Assembly (NCBI GenBank): GCA_039555135.1
Contig: CP114179.1
Location: 2,170,001-2,234,000, forward strand
DNA from: Phycisphaeraceae bacterium D3-23
Lineage (GTDB): Bacteria > Planctomycetota > Phycisphaerae > Phycisphaerales > Phycisphaeraceae
Length of the DNA: 64,000 bases
Reading direction: 5' to 3'
Under the pieces are notes generated by a model, which was given only the letters and a program-made list of their open reading frames with translations, made no database searches and was not told the DNA's origin. This document shows positions 8,201 through 16,000 of the stretch, piece after piece. How positions within the stretch are numbered: position 1 is the stretch's first letter; every line of letters begins with the position of its first letter. Both the position numbers and the translations under genes were made by a program.

Positions 8201-10148
8201 TGCCTCCCTTCTTACGTTCCTGCTTGTTTCGCTTCTTGTACTCGGCGGCGATCTTCTTGTCGTCGCCCTCGATCGGCTTGAAGGCATCGTCTGGGATACC
8301 GCCTGCCATCAGTCGGGGCGTCGTCCCGAGCAGGGAGTTGCCAACCTGGATGTGGGCGTCGAGGAAGGTCAGCGGCTTGCCCGGTTCGAGCGACTCCATC
8401 CATAAGGCGACCTTGCAGAGCTCGGCAGCCATGGGATTGATGTCTACGCCAAAGACACAGCGACGGATGACATCGCGCAGGGCGTGCTGGTGGTCTTCGG
8501 GCGTCGGCTGGGTCTCCCCCGTGCGGGTGGAGGCGAGGCGATAGGCCAGGCGGTGGGCGGCGGCGATCAGGAAGTGGCCGCTACCGCAGGCGGGGTCGCA
8601 GACGGTGATGTTGAGGATGGCCTGCTCATGCGCTTCCTGGATAGAGGTGCCATCCGCACGTGCCGTTATTGTCGCTTCCTTGATCCGATCCTCTACCACG
8701 GGATCGAGGGCGGAATCGAGCAGGCATTGGACGAGTGAATCGGGCGTGTAGTACGAGCCGGTGGTTTTGCGCTCGTTGCCTGATGCGGAGCGGAGGGAGA
8801 AGGCCTTGGCTTGGAGGTCAATATCTGGGTTTAATTCGAGGAGCGACTCGTAGACCGAGCCGAGCTCTTCGGAGCCGAGGTTGCGGTAATCGACGGCCCG
8901 GAGGGTGTTGTCACGCTCAATAAAGGCGAGCTTGCGAACCGCATCGAGCAGGTCCATGTTGCGAATCAGTACAGGCTGCTGGCCTTCAACGGCTTGGGCC
9001 GGGCCGAGCAGGTCGGGGGTTGAGTTTCCAGACCAGAGGAAAGAGCCGAGGCCCGGGAGGCCGAGTTCCGGGCAGCCATTTGATTGAGCAAGTGATTGTG
9101 AGACGAGACTGAAGATATGCCAGAGGTCGGCGTGCTTGGAGCCACGGATGGTGTCCGCGAGATATCTGAAGTGGCGCGTCGAATAATTGGCGTCGTAGAG
9201 CGAGCAGGCACTCTCCTCGGCATCGGGAGAGTGGAGAAGATCGCGGTCCTCAGCCACAAACAAGAAGAGTAGGCGGTAGACAATACGTAATAGTTGGCGG
9301 TAGTAGTCTTGGGTTGAGAGCTCGCCGGATTCGAGTTTGCTGCGGAGTTGGTCGTTTTTCCGGTGAGCGATAAAGCCGGTGCCGAGGGCTTCGATCGATC
9401 GCGTTACCCCTACGCGGAGGTCGCTGAGTATTCGGGTGCCTTGCTCGCGTGCGACCTTGCTCCATTTTTCGAGCCAGCAGTCCTCGGGCATGTCTCCTTC
9501 GAGACGCGATTGGTGGCAGAGAACCCATAGGAGAGCAAAGTCCGCATAGACTTCGCCTTCGAGCATGGCTTCGAGATCGAATTCGACAAAAGACTGCCGG
9601 GAGAGAGCAAGGTTGTCACGAAGGATTCGAAGCTGCAGGCCGTTTGAGACGAACGCCCAGAGATGGTCGTCCGATCGGTTGAGATACTCCTGAACAAGAC
9701 TGTGCGGGCTGGCGGTTGCAGCACCTCGAACACCCTTAGCGCGGCGATCCATCGAGAGCTTGCAGCCAACGAGGTGGATGGGCACCTCCTGCCAGAATCG
9801 CTCGATGGGGTAGACCTTTCCGTCGATTTCAGGGGATTTCTGTGTGGTCAGGCGGCCGTAGCCGAGTTCCTGGAAGAGGGGCAGTAGCCAACGCTCACGA
9901 GTGATCAGCGCACCGGTCTCGTCATCGTCGGTGATCTTCTCTCTTGCTTCACTGAACGACTTCCAGAACGCAAGGATGCGAGACCACGACTGGCTGATCG
10001 CTTCGTTTAGCTTTACCGAAGGTGGGAGGTGGTAGTCCTCGGGTTTGAGTCCTTCAATTTCCAGTGCGGCGATACGTCGAAGCACGTCGGATGGGAGGAC
10101 GGACCCCTGCGACCGAATCGTCTGGAATTGCTCCTTACTTCGAGCCAT
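5280..10148 (-). CDS. Eco57I-type N6-adenine DNA methyltransferase, DISARM DrmMI-like
   Basis: 1622 aa from ATG 10148, which shares one base with the upstream stop (TGATG) and has GGGGGTG just ahead; an in-frame ATG at 10184 is less likely. SAM-binding motif I, CDPACGSGHFL, lies near residue 520 after a TTGSYYTPDSLV stretch, and the catalytic motif IV, ILGNPPWD, near residue 816. Large N- and C-terminal regions flank the Rossmann core and probably recognise DNA. Eco57I-family enzymes of this size occur either as fused restriction-modification proteins or as DISARM class 1 methylases. The two helicase genes immediately upstream favour DISARM. The protein would mark host DNA as self. No separate nuclease motif could be confirmed by eye. 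Confidence 0.8.
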   Translation of the reverse strand: MARSKEQFQTIRSQGSVLPSDVLRRIAALEIEGLKPEDYHLPPSVKLNEAISQSWSRILAFWKSFSEAREKITDDDETGALITRERWLLPLFQELGYGRLTTQKSPEIDGKVYPIERFWQEVPIHLVGCKLSMDRRAKGVRGAATASPHSLVQEYLNRSDDHLWAFVSNGLQLRILRDNLALSRQSFVEFDLEAMLEGEVYADFALLWVLCHQSRLEGDMPEDCWLEKWSKVAREQGTRILSDLRVGVTRSIEALGTGFIAHRKNDQLRSKLESGELSTQDYYRQLLRIVYRLLFLFVAEDRDLLHSPDAEESACSLYDANYSTRHFRYLADTIRGSKHADLWHIFSLVSQSLAQSNGCPELGLPGLGSFLWSGNSTPDLLGPAQAVEGQQPVLIRNMDLLDAVRKLAFIERDNTLRAVDYRNLGSEELGSVYESLLELNPDIDLQAKAFSLRSASGNERKTTGSYYTPDSLVQCLLDSALDPVVEDRIKEATITARADGTSIQEAHEQAILNITVCDPACGSGHFLIAAAHRLAYRLASTRTGETQPTPEDHQHALRDVIRRCVFGVDINPMAAELCKVALWMESLEPGKPLTFLDAHIQVGNSLLGTTPRLMAGGIPDDAFKPIEGDDKKIAAEYKKRNKQERKKGGKGQTSFLAELRNQFPVDLGNMAQTIANLDQGDADSVEAVLALSERYVQAIQSQSYRDARLAADAWCAAFVWKKDKRDTDGWDAITEEVFANLTANPHSQAPWLREEVQRLEGEYQFFHWHLAFPQIFRLLSREQREQSRAANKLDEWADADNTDCGWNGGFDVILGNPPWDTMSPDVKEFFSAFDPDIRSQDKAGQQAIVDLLLDSAEIKSSWESHRRYLYSSVHYIKNSGRYNMFAKGNLGKGDFNIYRMFVETALTTVASKGTAAQFVPENLSNGPNAAAIRQHLYEQTRLIQLLGFINTNEAWFKDVHTAAKFCLYVSRRGGATSRFPVAFRLDSTNDLKPTDSNRVQMDVTLIRELSPLALAIPELESQEAIDLSIKTYGRWPKFGDTEKWRPVREYMREIDMGNDRHLFNSEGMGVPVYEGRLVGQFDHRAKGYVSGRGRSAVWDDLKFGSSAKCIQPQWWIESDKLPPKVLDRISKYRIGFCDVASPTNERSLVATILPPESVSGHSVPTIVLKDAEPWQYLWWVAAANSFAVDYIVRRKVSLHLNYSILDSIPIPNPSLDTPGVRRCVQLSAQLVCCGDEMQPLWADLQQRGWVEDGDGQFVSEESRLAARAEIDVIVAKEILGLTTTDMKYVLDDFPTTAKYEIARWGSFRSRERILSMFENDSRRTTVEATMSHDNSELMQQATLVPSSCLETDFSSPATLIRSPEIEHARLVEAFRSVREGRSVDYIIAEPALNRSLQKAAIELGIRADAEAVNLALLDARKRGRLTLEETSERFALPARYKPYVFVSQNVLRAVQRSLHNELGTEPSIDRILCNPGWAARFDDLASEVTAHIEQFDPIEFRWAVLFVRKRNKSWAEREATSILNHQGNLFMPDVPGGAGIYRINHSDGALFISATKNLQDQISRHELVGQGELIHPKLWQGLGRPTEASFLTSQSLQGSTNVGLYRMLQEKRPPLNILEEAI

Positions 10149-13009
10149 CACGCACCCCCTTGGTGTGGGAGGAGGATAAAACATCCGAGCAGGTCGGCTG
10201 GGAGCATGGGTTCTACGACTGCCTTGCCCGTCATCTTTGCTTGCTCACGAATCCGGTTGTGGGCGTCTCCGAGAGCGGCGGCCCTCTGCGTGGCGATCTT
10301 GTTGAGTTCCGGATCTAGCGATGAGGCGATGGAGACAAGCCGTTCCAGCTGTGCCTTGGCGAGGGATGGGTTGGTATTCGCACTTGGCTTTGCGTCGAGG
10401 AGCGTCTTGGCGACTTCCTCATCAAGCCAAGCCGCTTTTTCCGGGGTCCCTGTGAATGCAGGCGCGATGATCTCCTCCGCCAAGAGGGTCTTCGCCTCGC
10501 CGCCTCGCTTCTTGACGTGCAGGTGGTAGCGGTAGCGGACGAGGAGCAGCGTTGTTTTCTCGTTGACGGCGTCTGTTGTGATAATGCCGCAGCGACTGGC
10601 GATGGGCTGTTCGTCTTCGGCGGCGATCTCGTCAAGCGCTGTCTCGATGACATAGGAAGCTAGCCCCTCAATCTCCGGACTAGTTCGGCAGAGGTACTTC
10701 TCCTTATCCTCGATCGGCAGGTCGAATCGGCCTCGCAAAGTGCCTTCATGGCCAATCGCGTTGCGGAGTGCACGACTTGACTCTTTGGTCAGTCGAATCT
10801 CGATGCGTCCATCATTCTTTTCGGAGAAGGGGACTTGCGCGAGATGAAGCACGTCAGTAAGAAACTCTTTGACAAGTGGACCTGCGCCGATTGCCGAACG
10901 TACTGCACCAAGCTCCTTAGAGACTTCTTCGGTACTAATCGTGTGCTGTGCGAAGCGGGAGCGAGACTTCTTTTCTTTCTCTCGTGCCTCCTCCCACTTT
11001 GCGTGAATCTCTTCTCTCTGTGGTTTAAGCCACTCCTCGAACTGTGGTAGGAAAGCTTGTGCTGGAGAGCCCGACGCGGCTTCACGCAGAAGAAGCCCTT
11101 CGAAAAGCGCTTCGGCGACATCTTCACTGTTTCCAGGAACTGCTATCGAGATACCGAGATCACTCTTAATTTGCTTGTGCTTTCGGAGAAGCACGTCGAG
11201 AACAACACCATCAATCTGATTGTCACGGCCGAAGTAGGTGACAACTCGTACTTCTGAGTTTGCCTGTCCGAAGCGATCTACTCGACCTTCACGCTGCTCA
11301 TGCCGGGTCGGATTCCACGACAGGTCGTAGTGGAAGACCGCGTCGAAAGATGCTTGAAGGTTCACGCCTTCGCTGAGACAGTCGGTGCAGACGAGCACTC
11401 TTGTTTCATACTCGCTAAGTTGTTCAATACGGGCCTCGCGATCTTTGGGAGGGAGCTGGCCAGTAATGGCGACAACTTCTGCCTTTTGCTTCTTGAGTGC
11501 GTCTCTGAGCTGCTCAGCGACATAGTTGGCAGTCTCGATGAACCGACAGAAGACGATGGGATTATGCCCCTTGTTCAGTAGGTCCTTTATGTGCTTGATA
11601 GCACCTTGGAGTTTTGCATCCTTTTTGCCTTCGAGCCCTTCGGCTTCTTTGGCGAGAACCCGAATCTTATCCTTTACCGAACGGTCAGCGTCCTTGGAGG
11701 CATCGCTTCCAGGCGTGAAATCGAGGGACTCTACTGAATCCGAGTCCTCTTGGTCGAGCACTACACGGCGGCCGAGATCATCAATCTCTTCAGCCGTCTC
11801 TGCATCCGCAGTAGCGGCTCTATTTTTCAGTGTAGCCGCTGCCGCTCGTGGGCTAGATGCGATAGCACGTAGCAATGCTACCGCAGACCACCATCGAACC
11901 CGCCGATGGCGCTCCTCACCTGGCTCCTCGGCTAGGATGCTACGTGCAAACTGGAACGCCTTCTCGACAAACGCCTTGTACTCTTTGTCGAGCAGATAGC
12001 TCTCCTCCTTGTCCTGGCGCACCGGGAACTCCGTTTTCGATCCGACGTACTCCTCGATGTCACGCCTTCGGCGTTGGACCAGGTGTTGCGCGAGGCCTTT
12101 GCGAACCGACTCTCGCTCTTTGGATTCTAGATTCTCTGGGAGATATGCAAACTTTTCATCTAACAAACTGAGTAGCGATCGAAACGCTGATTCATTACCG
12201 CTGTGAGGCGTAGCCGTGACGAGAATTACGTGGCGATCTTCGGACTCGGTTAGCCGCTTGACTAGTTCGTAACGAGCTTGTCGTCCCTTACCGGCCTTGT
12301 CTGCGAGCGTACATGTATGAGCTTCATCAACGATAACCAACTCAGGGCATGCCCTGACAAAATCGTCACGCCGTTGAGCTGATTTAATAAAATCGGTTGA
12401 AATGATAACGTTACTAAAGCGATCAAAAAGTGACTCGCCAGGGCGACAACGACGTTCAAGACGCCCCACTGTCGAGCTTAGCACGAGTTCAGCTTCAATA
12501 TGGAACTTTTGCGCAAGCTCACGTTGCCATTGCTCGGCGAGATGCGGAGGGCATAGGACGGCAATACGTTCGATCTCACCGCGATCAAGCAGTTCACGGG
12601 CGATAAGAGATGCCTCGATGGTCTTACCGATACCGACATCGTCCGCAATGAGCAGGCGAACGGGATCGAGCCGCATTGCCATCAGTAATGGGACGAGTTG
12701 GTAGGGGCGCGGCTCAACGGCGACTCGACCAAATGAACGAAACGGACCTGCCGCCGAGCGTGTTGAGAGTCGAGCAGCATCGCGAAGTAGGCGACAAGAG
12801 TTGAAGTTGCCGCTTCGGGCGGGATCCGGGAGATCGAACGTAGCCTCAAAGACAGGCTCAATGCTAGGACAGAGTCGCGTTACCTCGTCATCGAGTCCAC
12901 CAATAGGCCGCAGAACGAGAGACGTTTCATCAGAGTCCGGCAGAACGACCCACTCTCGATCACGAGCTCGTACCAGCGTGCCGGGAGGGTATGCTTGGAA
13001 GATCGTCAT
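10148..13009 (-). CDS. drmD: SNF2-family helicase, DISARM DrmD-like
   Basis: 953 aa. ATG 13009 overlaps the upstream stop by 4 bases (ATGA) and has GGAGGTG ahead of it, so it is preferred to the in-frame ATG at 13057. The N-terminus has a RARDREWVVLP strand found in SNF2 proteins of this type. Helicase motifs: ADDVGIGKT (Walker A variant, about residue 126), IVDEAH (about 228), a LVTATPHSGN motif III, and REGRVDRFGQ (motif VI, about 573). The order and the adjacent Eco57I methylase and DUF1998 helicase match class 1 DISARM, where DrmD translocates on DNA and excludes phage. The symbol is assigned by architecture and context, not by alignment. Confidence 0.75.
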   Translation of the reverse strand: MTIFQAYPPGTLVRARDREWVVLPDSDETSLVLRPIGGLDDEVTRLCPSIEPVFEATFDLPDPARSGNFNSCRLLRDAARLSTRSAAGPFRSFGRVAVEPRPYQLVPLLMAMRLDPVRLLIADDVGIGKTIEASLIARELLDRGEIERIAVLCPPHLAEQWQRELAQKFHIEAELVLSSTVGRLERRCRPGESLFDRFSNVIISTDFIKSAQRRDDFVRACPELVIVDEAHTCTLADKAGKGRQARYELVKRLTESEDRHVILVTATPHSGNESAFRSLLSLLDEKFAYLPENLESKERESVRKGLAQHLVQRRRRDIEEYVGSKTEFPVRQDKEESYLLDKEYKAFVEKAFQFARSILAEEPGEERHRRVRWWSAVALLRAIASSPRAAAATLKNRAATADAETAEEIDDLGRRVVLDQEDSDSVESLDFTPGSDASKDADRSVKDKIRVLAKEAEGLEGKKDAKLQGAIKHIKDLLNKGHNPIVFCRFIETANYVAEQLRDALKKQKAEVVAITGQLPPKDREARIEQLSEYETRVLVCTDCLSEGVNLQASFDAVFHYDLSWNPTRHEQREGRVDRFGQANSEVRVVTYFGRDNQIDGVVLDVLLRKHKQIKSDLGISIAVPGNSEDVAEALFEGLLLREAASGSPAQAFLPQFEEWLKPQREEIHAKWEEAREKEKKSRSRFAQHTISTEEVSKELGAVRSAIGAGPLVKEFLTDVLHLAQVPFSEKNDGRIEIRLTKESSRALRNAIGHEGTLRGRFDLPIEDKEKYLCRTSPEIEGLASYVIETALDEIAAEDEQPIASRCGIITTDAVNEKTTLLLVRYRYHLHVKKRGGEAKTLLAEEIIAPAFTGTPEKAAWLDEEVAKTLLDAKPSANTNPSLAKAQLERLVSIASSLDPELNKIATQRAAALGDAHNRIREQAKMTGKAVVEPMLPADLLGCFILLPHQGGA

Positions 13010-16000
13010 TCGACACCTCCGAAAATATCCGGATGCCGCTTGAAGATGTCGTCCCAAATATCTTGATGATGAAAACGTATCACCAGGTACCCCCTATCAA
13101 GTAACTCGCCACTCATTCGCTCATCTACTTTCTTTTGCTCCGCCGTGTCATGGGGTGGGCCATCGATGTAGATTACGGCTCGGGCTCGGTCGTAGTAGAA
13201 GTCTGGCCGAGTCTTTGGATTCTCGATCAAGTGCTGCGCATGCGTTGGGATCGCCAAATGGCGTTCTTCAACCGCCTTGAGCCATCGCCGCTCAAGTTCA
13301 GAATCACATGCTTGGTAGAACAGCGCGATCCGCTCAGCTCTCGGTAGAGCCCCTGAACTAGACTCAACCCTGGCTGAGACTAGTTGCTTTAAAACCTCGA
13401 CTGCAATCTTACGATCAAGAAGTAGGTGGTCAGGTTGATTGAAGTAATCGAGGAGACAGTCATAGCAAGCCGCCTCACAACCTGCGCCGTCGCCCATCTC
13501 ATACCCCTTGTCTTCATACGTCTCCGAATCGAAATGGCAGATTTCAATGGCCTGCCTTGCAACTCGGGCTAGTGCCATTGGATCTTCGACGAGTTGCCGT
13601 AAAACACCTGCCCCGCCCTCTGAAGCCTCATAAAAGAAGAGTGATCGTCTGTCATCTTTCGAGGGCAATGGTTCGGCAGCGAGTTCTGAGGGTTCAAGTT
13701 GATACAAGTGCTGTATCGCTTGCTTTAAAGCCGATTGTATCGAAGCCATCGTTTCGAGGGTAAGCTGTTCATCGAAACGTAAAACTAGAACGTTTCGGCG
13801 ATCCTCGACAAAAGGCACAACCCTGTCTAGGCGTCTCGACATCGGATCTGAAGGGTCGTTGTCCTCAGCCGTCTTGTTCGATTCCCAATACCCACGCTCC
13901 ACATCTAGGACGAATCCTCGCTGTCGCTGATCCTCCCTTCGGAGCCAGCCGAGATTGATGCGCCATATATGTGCTGCATCGCCGTAAGTCATTCTGCCTA
14001 CTGGTTGCTCGCCATCACGAATCTCCGCAGTTTGCACGTCCAGGTCACCGTCTTGTTCGCTGAAGCGAAACGTGGTCTTTAGTTCATATCCAATGCGTTG
14101 TCGCTCCTCTTCATCGGAGGTGATACGCTCCCAGCGCTTTGCTGTCACATTCTGAAGCTGAACCAGCTCTCTAACTTCATCTGTTGCCTGTAGAGGAGTG
14201 TTGCAACTCTCGCAAAGATCGGGCAGTGATCCGTTCATCTGCTGATGGCAATACCCGCATGCCGAGCACGACCGCATTACGAACTTCGTCAACTCCTCGC
14301 TATCGGTATCGAAAGCAAGATTGACCTTATTTATAATGTAGCGAGCGCCTTCGTGATAGATGACCGCCCGTGGTCCGAACTCTGATACGGCCAAAAACCG
14401 AGGCCGTGAAATGAACTCGTCACGCCCTCGTCGGCCCCGGCGGCCAGGTATAAATGCTGAGAGGGGAAGCCTTGGAAAATTATATCCAGGCAGAAATCCT
14501 TCACTTGCAAAATAGCGATAGCTATAGAAATCCCCCTCGAACGCATTCCTAGCGTGCGTTAGTATCTGGATCTGCGACTCGGCCTGTGCTCGCAATCGCT
14601 TGGCTCGATCTCGGTCCGGTGCGTTACGGGTGTGATCTCCAATGATACGGTTCTGAACAGTCCGTTGTTGTACTGCGGAGCGGTAGAGACTTCGCCAGCG
14701 GTTGCATGCGGCGTTGAAGGATTGAGGTACTTGCGCAAGAATCTCCTCGATACATTCTTCGCGATACCAAGGAGCTTCTTCGAGATGGACGCTTGTCAAT
14801 AGCCGCTTAGCTGTTGTCAGGGCCTTGAGTTGAGTGGGGGCATGATGAAGTTTTGTCACGACCTCTTCTCTAAGCGGGAGCGATGGGTCATCTTCCGAGA
14901 CCAATAACAACTCAGTCAACGTTGATCCAAGATTTAGTTCCGCTTCCGCAAGCCAGATGGCATGTACGTGTGCTCTGATCAAATCTCGATTCAGTAAATC
15001 AATACGCGGCTCAGTGACCACTCCGGAAACCATCTGACTCGGTCGCTTGAAGTAGTATTGATCATGCGGGCTATAGCCTGAGCAATAGGTGTAGACAAAG
15101 GCAGGCTGACCGCTTCGTCCCGCCCGGCCGCTACGTTGCGCATAGTTCGCTGGGCTCGGCGGAACGTTGCGCATGTTAACGACGTTGAGCTGCTTGATGT
15201 CAATTCCAAGCTCCATCGTCGGCGAGCAGAACAGAATCGGCAGTACGCCTTCTTTAAACCGCGCTTCTCGCTCTTGACGATCTTGGCTATCAACCTGCGC
15301 TGTATGCTCGCGAGCTTCTAGGCCAGTGCCGAAATCTACGAATGTTTTATAAAACGCAACGAAGTATTCATTCGCTGCTGAGAGTGCCGCCGATGCCTCA
15401 GTCACCTTCAATGGATCGATCATCGGCTTACTCCCGTCACCGGGGGTCCAGCGCATGATCGAGGAGGGGACTTGATAGCCTGAGATGCTATCTCCGCTAC
15501 TATCCGTACGAACCTCCTCAACGAGTCCCCATATCCTGAGCCCATCGAGTAGGTCTCGAATGATCTTTGTACGGTCGTCTAGAGAAAGACTCCCATTGAG
15601 CAGTGGCAAAACATCCCTGCGACTTAGAAACATCCCGTAGTTACTTTGAGCGGAAAGAAAGAGGTCCTCTGAATGAGCCTTCGGTGTCCTACTCCTTGGC
15701 CAGGCAATACCAGCCCGCACCATATTGTTTGGATCGTCCACGCGCCAAGGACTTTGTTCTTTCAGTCGCTGGCGACTTTGTTCAGAGATCCTCTCCTGAT
15801 GAATAGGTGTGAGCGAATCCTCCTTGATTATCAAATTCCGTCGGAGATGGTCAAGAAGGACGGTTATGATCCTCTTCCGCTGATCAGCGCTCGCTGCGAC
15901 AAGCTCGCCATGAGCACCGCGCTCTGCCCAGAAAGATTCATCTATGGCGTCTTCAAGACCGATGTACTCAAACTTCAGAAGTCCGCACTGTTCGAGGTTG

